Assembly: GCA_963757335.1 (NCBI GenBank)
Contig: CAVWRJ010000008.1
Span: 558,001-622,000, forward strand
Reading direction: 5' to 3'
Origin: DASQPA01 sp963757335
Lineage (GTDB): Bacteria; Acidobacteriota; Thermoanaerobaculia; Multivoradales; UBA5704
Length of the DNA stretch: 64,000 nt
The translations under genes and the position numbers were made by a program. Below are positions 49,966 to 57,189 of the stretch, piece after piece. Under the pieces are notes generated by a model. The model was not told the origin of the DNA, did no database searches, and worked only from the letters and a program-made list of their open reading frames with translations. Each line of letters opens with the position of its first letter. Position 1 is the stretch's first letter.

Positions 49966-50351
49966 GTGTTGAGGCTCACCCGCCGGACGTCGGCCAGGTG
50001 GAGGGCGAGAAACGGCGCGCCGCGGAGCCTACGCCCCACCTGGATCTCGCCGATGACGAGGAACGGCCAGATCAGGGGGAGGCTGATGTGGGAGGCGAGG
50101 TAGGTTTTGATCTGGTTCAAGCGGAAGAGCCGGGAGACGCCGATGCAGAGGGCGAGGTGGAAGCCGAAGAAGGGGGTGCAGCCGATGAACACCCCGACCC
50201 CCACGGCCGCCGCCTGGCGGCCCGGCGAGTCCGCCGCCGTGCGGAGCTTGTAGAGCAGCTCGAGGAGGGGCCGGGTGAAGCGGAAGCGGGGCTTCGCCGG
50301 TTTCACGGCGTGGACCGTCTTCTCGGTGCTCCCGGCCGGGGGGTTCGCCAA
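49966..50351 (-). CDS. DUF2062 membrane domain (N-terminal part of a split fusion)
   Basis: The domain starts with TTG at 50351, four bases after the deacetylase stop, and contains GRQAAAVGVGVFIGCTPFFGFHLALCIGVSRLFRLN and LASHISLPLIWPFLVIGEIQVG, the DUF2062 hallmarks. At about 49966-49970 the frame breaks: removing one base gives SLNLGLDLLTGSAVVGG, which joins the methyltransferase frame seamlessly. No natural stop follows in this frame before 49233. The function of DUF2062 is not known. Confidence 0.72.
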
Positions 50352-50355
50352 GCGC

Positions 50356-51174
50356 CTACTCCGCCCCGGCCGCAAACGGCACCGGGGTAAGACCGCGGCG
50401 GGCGATGCCGTCGAGCACCCGCGGCAGGGCTTCCAAGACGACCGGCGCCCCGCCCGGCGTCCGCGCCACCGTGGGACCGTCGTGGAGGAGGAGGACGTCG
50501 CCCGGCGCAAGGCCGGAGAGCAGGCGGCCGGCCACCCGACGGGCGTGCCCGTCGACAGTGTCGTAACCGCGCCGGGTCCAGGAGGTGAGGGAGAGGCCAG
50601 CGGCGGCGAGGACGGGATCGAGGAGGGGGTTGCGGAAGCCGGCCGGGGCGCGGAAGAGGCGCGGCGCTCCCGACTCGGAATCGCCAGCGATCCCCGCCAG
50701 GACCTCCTGAGCCTGCCGGACCTCCCGCGAGAGAGCCCGCCAGGGGTAGAGGGCGAAGCTGTTGGGATGGCTCCAGGTGTGGTTCTCCACCCGGTGGCCG
50801 CGGCGGACGATCTCGGCGGTGAGATCGGGGTGCGCCGCGGCGCGGCGGCCGACGAGGAAGAAGGTCGCCCGCGCCCCGTGCTCGGCGAGCCGGTCGAGCA
50901 CCCGTGGGGTCACCGCGGGGTCGGGACCGTCGTCGAAGGTCAGTGCCACCTCGCCCCGCCGGGCCGCCGCCGCCGGCAGCCGGTTCAGGTTCGGACCCAG
51001 CCAGGTGGACCGCGGCCAGAGGCCGTTCGCGGCGATCGCGCAGTGGTCGGCGAAGAACGCCCCGGCGATCCACCGCCAGTGCCGCGGCGCGACCGCCAGG
51101 GCGGCGAGGCCGGCGACGTGGAGGAGCCCGGAGGCGGCGAGGAAGGGGGTGGGGCGCCAGGGCTCCATGGTCAA
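50356..51174 (-). CDS. Polysaccharide deacetylase (NodB-fold)
   Basis: The 272-residue product has N-terminal hydrophobic helices and then the NodB domain: TFDDGPDP (general base Asp and metal Asp), NHTWSHP (metal His pair), RAPAGFRNP and LLLHDGP. All five catalytic motifs are present, so de-N- or de-O-acetylase activity is likely. It starts as TTG at 51174 overlapping the acyl-AMP ligase stop (TTGA) or with ATG at 51168. Similar genes appear in some polyene pigment clusters. Confidence 0.88.
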   Translation of the reverse strand: MTMEPWRPTPFLAASGLLHVAGLAALAVAPRHWRWIAGAFFADHCAIAANGLWPRSTWLGPNLNRLPAAAARRGEVALTFDDGPDPAVTPRVLDRLAEHGARATFFLVGRRAAAHPDLTAEIVRRGHRVENHTWSHPNSFALYPWRALSREVRQAQEVLAGIAGDSESGAPRLFRAPAGFRNPLLDPVLAAAGLSLTSWTRRGYDTVDGHARRVAGRLLSGLAPGDVLLLHDGPTVARTPGGAPVVLEALPRVLDGIARRGLTPVPFAAGAE

Positions 51175-52697
51175 TCCACCCGCTCCCCGCCGCGCTCCGC
51201 TCCCGCCGCTCCACCCCCCTCACCGCCCCCGCCGGACAGGGCGAGGAGGGCCGGACGATCGAGCTTGCCGCGCGGCGTGCGGGGCATCTCGGGCACCAGG
51301 AGGACGCTCCGCGGCACCTTGTGGGCCGCCAGGTGACCGCGGCACCAGTGGAGCACCTGTTCCAGGCTGACCGCCCCGGGCCGGCAGGCGATCACGGCCC
51401 GCACCGCTTCCGAGCCGCGCCCGGCTATTTTCACCCCGAGGACCGCCACCTCGTCGACCCCGGGGAGCTCCGCGAGCACCGCTTCCACCTCACGGGGGTC
51501 GACCTTCTTCCCCTTGACGTTGATGAGGTCGTCGAGCCGGCCGCGGAGGACGAGCTCGCCCCCCTGCCAGCCCGCGAAGTCGCTGGTAACGAAGCAGCCG
51601 TCGGCGAGCCGCGGGTCGGCATCGGGCACGTAGCCTTGGGCGACCGACGCCGAGCGTACGGTGACCCGTCCACTCGCTTCGGCGTCCTCGGCGCTCTCGG
51701 CGCTCTCGGCGGTCGGAGCGCCGTCCCCAACGGAGGACGTCAGGGTGACCGCGACACCTTCGACCGGGGTCCCTACCGTCCCGCGCTCGCCGGCCCCGCC
51801 CTCGCGGTCGTAGCAGATGCCGCCGCACTCGCTGGCGCCGTAGAAGACGTGGACGGGGAGGCCGAAGACCTCGCGGAAGCGGCGCGCCATGGCGGGCTTC
51901 ATGGGAGCCCCGGCGGTGATTACGAGGCGGAGCGAGGACGGCCAGGCCGGTGGGTGGGAGAGACCGAGGAGCGCCTCGACATAGGCCGGCACGGTGGGGA
52001 AGACGGTGGCCCCGGCCGCCTCGGCCGCGGCGAACGGGGCGAGCAGGTCGTGCTCCTCCGGCAGGACCAGGGGCGTACCCCTGAGGAGGGCGGGGAGGAG
52101 GAGGCTCGACAGGCCGTAGGAGTGGGACATGGGGACCGCGGCGAGCAGCCGGTCGGAGGGCAGGAGGCCCATCGAGGCGGAGAGCGCGGCGTCGTCGGCG
52201 ACCAGGGCCGCCGAGGGGGTGGCGATGCCCCGCGGGGTGCCGGTCGAGCCCGAGGTGAGCTTGAGGACGGCGGTCCCCGGCAGAGAGAGAGGCAGGCCGG
52301 AACCGAGCTCGGCGAGCGCGAAGTCCGCCGCCCCCGCGGGCCAGCAGCTCCGGCAGCGCAGGAGCGCCGCGGCGCCGAGCGAGCGGGCGATGCGGAGCGA
52401 CTCGGTCTCGGGGGCCTGGGCGTCCAAGAGGAGGGCGGGGAGGCCGGCGCGGAGGAGGGCGAGGAGCGCCGCCGGGAGCCCCGGCCCATTGCAGGCCGCC
52501 AGAGCCACCACCTCGCCCGGCGCGAAGCCCCCCGGCCGCCCGGCGAGGACCTCGCCGGCCGTTCGCGCCAGGCCGTCGACCTCGCCGACCGTGGCCGCGA
52601 TCGTACCCGAACGCCGCGGCGCGATCAGCAGGGGTGCTGCAGCGGCCCGCCGGACCAGGGCGTCGAAAGCGGAGAGAATGGGATCCTGGGCACTCAC
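51171..52697 (-). CDS. Acyl-AMP ligase (ANL superfamily)
   Basis: This enzyme activates a carboxylic acid with ATP and passes it to CoA or ACP. The 508-residue product shows LTSGSTGTPRG (P-loop A3), YGASECGG (A5), GRLDDLINVKGKKVDPREVE (A8 hinge) and TPRGKLDR with the catalytic Lys (A10). In APE clusters an enzyme of this type loads the aryl starter (for example 4-hydroxybenzoate). A short acidic repeat (AESAESAEDAEAS) interrupts the C-terminal part. Start GTG at 52697 (or 52703). Confidence 0.9.
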   Translation of the reverse strand: MSAQDPILSAFDALVRRAAAAPLLIAPRRSGTIAATVGEVDGLARTAGEVLAGRPGGFAPGEVVALAACNGPGLPAALLALLRAGLPALLLDAQAPETESLRIARSLGAAALLRCRSCWPAGAADFALAELGSGLPLSLPGTAVLKLTSGSTGTPRGIATPSAALVADDAALSASMGLLPSDRLLAAVPMSHSYGLSSLLLPALLRGTPLVLPEEHDLLAPFAAAEAAGATVFPTVPAYVEALLGLSHPPAWPSSLRLVITAGAPMKPAMARRFREVFGLPVHVFYGASECGGICYDREGGAGERGTVGTPVEGVAVTLTSSVGDGAPTAESAESAEDAEASGRVTVRSASVAQGYVPDADPRLADGCFVTSDFAGWQGGELVLRGRLDDLINVKGKKVDPREVEAVLAELPGVDEVAVLGVKIAGRGSEAVRAVIACRPGAVSLEQVLHWCRGHLAAHKVPRSVLLVPEMPRTPRGKLDRPALLALSGGGGEGGGAAGAERGGERVD

Positions 52698-52834
52698 TGC
52701 CACGGGTGGCTCGGGCCTCCTGGGAAGATGTCGAGAAGCGCCGATCCTACCATCTCCAAGGGCTGGCTCCGCGGCTTGGAGGTCGCTGGGACCCCCAGGG
52801 GCGCAGGGATTGCAAGGCGGAACCCAGGCACGGT

Positions 52835-52899
52835 AGCATACCGCCCTTGTGCGCCGGTCAATTTGAGGGGTTGACCGCACATTTCTCACTATGTGCGCA
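52835..52899. promoter_or_regulatory. Divergent promoter/operator between acyl-AMP ligase and ACP operons
   Basis: An inverted repeat GGTCAA-N9-TTGACC (52856-52876) sits centrally, extended by TGTGC...GCACA halves. Read leftward, TTGACC is followed by TATGCT (52835-52840, 15-base spacer), a fair promoter for the ligase operon. Read rightward, TTGACC at 52871 starts a possible -35 for the ACP operon. The dyad is a good place for a shared regulator. The rest of the 279-base gap shows nothing else recognisable. Confidence 0.5.
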
Positions 52900-52982
52900 G
52901 ATTCGACTTGCGTCGAGCTGTGCTCTTCCGCTCCGGCCTTTAAGGGCCACCGCGGGGCGACAGTGCTACGAGGTTACCTGAT

Positions 52983-53243
52983 ATGTCTGAAGTACAAGCA
53001 ACCTCGTCCCGGATCAAGCAGCTGATCGTCACCAGCTTGAACCTGGACGGTGTCAAACCCGAGATGATCGAGGACGACGCGCCCCTCTTCGGGGAGGGTC
53101 TGGGTCTCGACTCGGTGGACGCCCTGGAACTGGTGGTCGCCCTCGAGAAGGAGTTCGGCATCAAGATCAAGAGCCAGGAGCTCGGGCGCGAGGTCTTCTC
53201 GTCGGTCGCCAGCCTGTCCCAGTTCATCGAGGGCCGGAGCTAG
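52983..53243 (+). CDS. Acyl carrier protein
   Basis: This is an 86-residue ACP with the phosphopantetheine site Ser in GLDSVDALEL (about residue 43). Other blocks are DDAPLFGEGLG and the helix LVVALEKEFGIKIKSQEL, typical of APE or fatty-acid ACPs. It is the first gene of the + operon. The ketosynthase follows with only one codon between the stop and its probable CTG start. Confidence 0.95.
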   Translation: MSEVQATSSRIKQLIVTSLNLDGVKPEMIEDDAPLFGEGLGLDSVDALELVVALEKEFGIKIKSQELGREVFSSVASLSQFIEGRS

Positions 53244-53244
53244 T

Positions 53245-54519
53245 CTGGACTCTCCACGGTCTCTGCCAGAGAGCCGAACGAGCCGGCGGGTAGCGGTCAC
53301 CGGTCTGGGGGTGGTGTCGGGCCTGGGCTGGGGCGTCGCTCCGTTCTGGGCGGCGCTGCGGGCCGGGCAGACCAGCCTCGGTCCCTTCGCGCGCTTCGAC
53401 CACTCCGGCCACCGCACCCACGTCGCCGCCCAGGTCCCCGCGCCGCCGCCGGGGTTGGCCGCCCGCTACCCGCGCTGGTCGCGCCTCTCGCAGGCCGACC
53501 GCTTCGCCCTCGCGGCGGTAGACGAGGCCCTGGCCCAGGCGGGGCTCCCAAGCTTCGCCGATCCCGACCGGGTGGGGGTCTTTTTCGGCAGCAGCACGGG
53601 GGGGATGTACGAGGGCGAGCTCTTCTTCGCCGATCTCCTGGCGCGCTCGGAACGCCGGCCGGGAGGTTCCTCGCGGACCCACCTGGCCCTCCTCGCCTCG
53701 CAGCCGGTCTCCGGCCCGGGGGACGAGCTTGCCCGTCACCTCGGGGTGACGGGGCCGGTCGAGACCCTCTCGTCCGCCTGCTCCTCGGCCACCCTCGCCC
53801 TCGGTGCGGCGCTCGACGCTCTGCGCTCCGGCGAGGTGGATCTCGCCCTGGCCGGCGGCTCCGACGCTCTCTGCCAGCTCACCTATGCCGGTTTCAACGC
53901 GCTCCGCGCCGTTTCCGAGAGTCCCTGCCGTCCGTTCCGCGCCGGGCGGGAGGGGATGTCGGTGGGGGAGGGGGCGGCGGTCCTCGTCCTGGAGCCGCTC
54001 GCGCGGGCCCTGGCGCGCGGGGCGGTCCCCTTGGCCGAGCTGGCCGGCGCCGGGGCCTCCTGCGACGCCCATCACATGACCGCCCCCGACCCCAGCGGCC
54101 GGGGGGCGGCGGCGGCGGTGGCCGCGGCGCTCTCGGACGCCGGGATGGAGCCGGGGGAGATCGACTTCATCAACGCTCACGGCACCGGCACGCCGCTCAA
54201 CGACGCCGCCGAGTGGCGGGCCTTCGAGCGCGTCTTCGGCGAGCGCTTGAAGGATCTGCCGCTCACCGCCACCAAGGCCATCGTCGGCCACCTCCTGGGA
54301 TCGGCGGGCGCCATCGAGGCGGTGGCGACCGTCCTCTGTCTGGCGGCGGCGGAGGTTCACCCCACCCCCGGCTGGGGGCCGGTCGATCCGGAGCTGCCGG
54401 TGCGGCTGGTGGAGGGGGCGCCGCTGCCGCTCGCCGCCCGCGCCGCGGTCTCCACCAACCTGGCCTTCGGGGGCTCGAACGCGGCCCTCGTCTTCTCCCG
54501 AGCGGGCCGGGGATCTTGA
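53245..54519 (+). CDS. Beta-ketoacyl-ACP synthase (active subunit)
   Basis: The catalytic triad is complete: Cys in SSACSSATLALG, His in INAHGTGTPLND, His in TKAIVGHLLGSAGA. The product is 424 residues if the start is CTG at 53245, which has GGAG five bases upstream. No ATG, GTG or TTG occurs before 53311, and a start there would remove the first strand (RRVAVTGLGVVSG). It pairs with the downstream Cys-less partner as KS and chain-length-factor. The stop overlaps the partner's TTG start. Confidence 0.92.
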   Translation: MDSPRSLPESRTSRRVAVTGLGVVSGLGWGVAPFWAALRAGQTSLGPFARFDHSGHRTHVAAQVPAPPPGLAARYPRWSRLSQADRFALAAVDEALAQAGLPSFADPDRVGVFFGSSTGGMYEGELFFADLLARSERRPGGSSRTHLALLASQPVSGPGDELARHLGVTGPVETLSSACSSATLALGAALDALRSGEVDLALAGGSDALCQLTYAGFNALRAVSESPCRPFRAGREGMSVGEGAAVLVLEPLARALARGAVPLAELAGAGASCDAHHMTAPDPSGRGAAAAVAAALSDAGMEPGEIDFINAHGTGTPLNDAAEWRAFERVFGERLKDLPLTATKAIVGHLLGSAGAIEAVATVLCLAAAEVHPTPGWGPVDPELPVRLVEGAPLPLAARAAVSTNLAFGGSNAALVFSRAGRGS

Positions 54520-55757
54520 GCCGCCGAGTCGTGGTGACCGGGCTCGGCACGGTGGGCTCGTTCGGGGGCGGCCGCGACGACCTGGCGGCGGCTCTCCTCG
54601 CCGGCCGTCCTCACCTGTCGCCGGTCGACCGCTCCGCCGGCTACCACCAGCCCGGGGGAGCGGGGAGGGCGGCGCTCCTCGACGGCTACGACCTTTCGAG
54701 CTGGGTGCCGCCGCGCGAGGGGCGGCGCATGAGCCCCCCCTCGAAGCTCGCCCTGGCCGCCGCCCGCATGGCGCTCGGCGATGCGGGTCGGGAGAGCACT
54801 GCCGGTGCCGGCGATCTGTCCGCGGCGGTGGTGGTGATCTCGACCGCCTTCGGCCCCTGCTCCTACACCGAGAGCCTCTTGAAGCAGATTCTCGACAGCC
54901 CGGAGTCGGCTTCTCCCTTCCTGTTCACCGAGAGCGTCGCCAACGCCCCGGCGGCTCAGATCGGCATCGCCACCGGCGCCCGGGGGGCCGGGATCACCAT
55001 CGCTCAGCGCGAGGCCGGCCCCCTTCTCGCCGTCGCCCGCGGGGCGACGGAGATCGCCGCCGGCCGCGCCCCCCTGGCCCTCGCCGGGACGGTCGAGGAG
55101 ATGACGCCGCTCCTCCACTCCGTGCTCGACCGCTTCGGGGCCCTCGCCCACCCCGAGGAGCTCGCCAGCCCCTTCGACCGCCGGCGGGGAGGGTTCCTCG
55201 CCGGCGAGGGGGCCACGGTTCTCGTCCTCGAGGAGGAGACCCCGGCGACCCCGGCGAGCGCGGGGCGGCGTCGACCGCTCGCCCACCTCCTCGCCTGGGG
55301 GCGGGCCTTCGACCCCTCGGCGACCGCGGCCGGCTGGGGGGAGGGGCACGCCGCCCTCGCCCGCGCTCTCCTCGGCTGCCTCGCCCGCGCCGGCCTCACC
55401 CCCGGGGACATCGACCTCGTCGTCTCCGGCGCCTCGGGGGCGAGGGCGGGCGACCGCCTGGAGGCCCTGACCCTGAAGGCGGCCTGGGGGGAGCGGCCGC
55501 TCCCGCCTATCGTCACCCCCAAGGCGGTGACCGGCGAATACGGCGGCGGCTTCCTCGCGGCGGCGGTCTTGGCCGCCGCCGGCGTCCCCTTCGGGCCGAC
55601 CTCCGACTTCGCCGAGGTCGATCCCGAGCTCGGCATCCTCCCCCACGACGGCGGACCCCTGCCGGCCCCGGCCCGGGTGCTGGTCTCGACCCTCGCCGCG
55701 GGGGGCGCCGCCGCCTGGCTGGTGTTCGGCGCGGCGGGCGCGGGGGAGACCCGATGA
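54516..55757 (+). CDS. Chain-length-factor-like ketosynthase homologue (Cys to Gln)
   Basis: The 413-residue product has the ketosynthase fold (RRVVVTGLGTVGSFGGG, RRGGFLAGEGATVLVLEEE) but no catalytic residues. The active Cys position, aligned with SACSSA of the upstream KS, is Gln in TIAQREAG; both histidines are also lost (VVSGASGAR, KAVTGEYGGG). A glutamine at that site is the mark of chain-length factors in type II systems. So the pair probably builds and measures a polyene chain. TTG start at 54516. Confidence 0.9.
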   Translation: MSRRVVVTGLGTVGSFGGGRDDLAAALLAGRPHLSPVDRSAGYHQPGGAGRAALLDGYDLSSWVPPREGRRMSPPSKLALAAARMALGDAGRESTAGAGDLSAAVVVISTAFGPCSYTESLLKQILDSPESASPFLFTESVANAPAAQIGIATGARGAGITIAQREAGPLLAVARGATEIAAGRAPLALAGTVEEMTPLLHSVLDRFGALAHPEELASPFDRRRGGFLAGEGATVLVLEEETPATPASAGRRRPLAHLLAWGRAFDPSATAAGWGEGHAALARALLGCLARAGLTPGDIDLVVSGASGARAGDRLEALTLKAAWGERPLPPIVTPKAVTGEYGGGFLAAAVLAAAGVPFGPTSDFAEVDPELGILPHDGGPLPAPARVLVSTLAAGGAAAWLVFGAAGAGETR

Positions 55758-56470
55758 CCTCGCTCGACCAGGTCGCCGTCGCCATCCCCGCCTACCAGGC
55801 GGCACCCACCGTGGGCCAGGTGGTGCGCGACGTGCTCGGCGCCGGGCTCGCCATCCTGCCCGAGGTGCTGGTCGTCGACGACGGTTCGACCGACGCCACC
55901 GCGGAGGAGGCGCGCCGGGCCGGCGCCCGGGTGATCTCGCTCCCCAGGAACCAGGGGAAGGGAGCGGCTCTGGCCGCCGCCTTCGCCGACCTCTTCGGCC
56001 GGGGCGCCACCGCGGTGGTGACCCTGGATGCCGACGGCCAGCACCTCGCCCACGAGATCCCCAAGCTCCTGGCCGCGGCGGCGCCGGACGCCGACCTGGT
56101 GCTCGGTGTCCGCGATCATCTGTTCACCAACATGAGCCGGGTGCGGCGGGCGAGCAATCGGCTCTCCTCGCGGGCCATCTCCTTCGCCGCCGGCCAGCCG
56201 CTCGCCGACGTGCAGACCGGCTTCCGCTTCTACTCGCACCGCCTGATCGAGCGGGTCGGCTTCCCCGAGGCCCGTTTCGAGGCGGAGAGCGCGGTGGTGG
56301 TGCGGGCGGCCCGCGCCGGCTTTACGGTGCTGACGGTGCCGGTCAAGCTCGGTTTCGCCGACGGCCGCACCACCAGCCACTACCGCCCGCTCCTCGACAG
56401 CCTGCGCATCGCCTCGGCGGTGACCCGGGCCCGGTTCCAGGTGAGACGATGGCAGGCACCGTCCTCGTAA
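55754..56470 (+). CDS. Glycosyltransferase family 2
   Basis: The 238-residue soluble GT-A protein starts DQVAVAIPAYQAAPTVGQVVRDVL, with DDGSTDATAEE and the DxD-type DADGQH. It lacks the C-terminal membrane helices of the GT2 in the - operon. GT2 genes of this kind are common in APE clusters. It may attach a sugar or link the polyene to a lipid head, but the acceptor is unknown. It is coupled to both neighbours by overlapping codons (4 and 22 bases). Confidence 0.9.
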   Translation: MTSLDQVAVAIPAYQAAPTVGQVVRDVLGAGLAILPEVLVVDDGSTDATAEEARRAGARVISLPRNQGKGAALAAAFADLFGRGATAVVTLDADGQHLAHEIPKLLAAAAPDADLVLGVRDHLFTNMSRVRRASNRLSSRAISFAAGQPLADVQTGFRFYSHRLIERVGFPEARFEAESAVVVRAARAGFTVLTVPVKLGFADGRTTSHYRPLLDSLRIASAVTRARFQVRRWQAPSS

Positions 56471-57189
56471 CCGGCGGCAGCCGGGGGATCGGGCGGGCCG
56501 TCGTCGAAGCGCTGGTCGCGGCAGCCAGCGGCGCGGGCGCCGAGTGGGAGGCCGTGGCCTTCACCTACCGCTCGGACGCGGCGGCGGCGAGGGCACTGGA
56601 GGCGGCGACCGGCGCCCGGGCCTTCGCCCTCGACCTCGCCGACCGTTCCCGCCCCGACGACCTCCTGGCCGAGGTCGAGGCGGTCCTGCCGCCCGTCGGC
56701 GGTCTCGTCAACAACGCCGGGCTCCTCAAGGAGTCGCTCCTCGCCCTGACCTCGGACGCCGACTGGGACGCGGTCGTCGACGGCAACCTGGGCGGCCTCT
56801 TCCGCTGCTGCCGGGCGGTGCTGCGCGGGATGATGACCCGGCGGCGGGGGGCGATCGTCAACATCGCCTCGCTCTCCGCCCTCCACGGGGTCGCCGGCCA
56901 AGCCGCCTACGCCGCCTCCAAGGCGGGGATTCTCGGGCTCACCCGTTCGCTCGCCCGCGAGGTCGGGAAGCGCAACGTCCGGGTGAACGCCGTGGTCCCC
57001 GGCTTCGTCGCCACCGACATGACCGCCGGCCTCCCGGCCGAGGCGGCGAAGGCTCTCCGCGCAGGCGAGTGCCTGCCCGCCGGCACCTCCGCCGCGGCGG
57101 TCGCCGACGCCGTCGTCTTCCTGCTCTCCGGGCGGGCTGCAGCGATCACCGGCCAGGCCCTGGTGGTCGACGCCGGAGCCTCGGCGTGA
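56449..57189 (+). CDS. 3-ketoacyl-ACP reductase (SDR, FabG/ApeQ-like)
   Basis: The 246-residue SDR has GGSRGIGRAV (NADPH site), NNAG, and catalytic Ser-Tyr-Lys in NIASLSALHGVAGQAAYAASKAG, with VRVNAVVPGFVATDM. It reduces 3-keto intermediates of the chain. The stop overlaps the GTG start of the MMPL gene (GTGA). A role as dedicated ketoreductase of the cluster is very likely from context. Confidence 0.92.
   Translation: MAGTVLVTGGSRGIGRAVVEALVAAASGAGAEWEAVAFTYRSDAAAARALEAATGARAFALDLADRSRPDDLLAEVEAVLPPVGGLVNNAGLLKESLLALTSDADWDAVVDGNLGGLFRCCRAVLRGMMTRRRGAIVNIASLSALHGVAGQAAYAASKAGILGLTRSLAREVGKRNVRVNAVVPGFVATDMTAGLPAEAAKALRAGECLPAGTSAAAVADAVVFLLSGRAAAITGQALVVDAGASA

Noticed and set aside
54516..55757. 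Treating the Cys-less ketosynthase as a decayed gene
   Set aside because: The frame is intact, the codon use is normal, and the Cys-to-Gln change matches functional chain-length factors.
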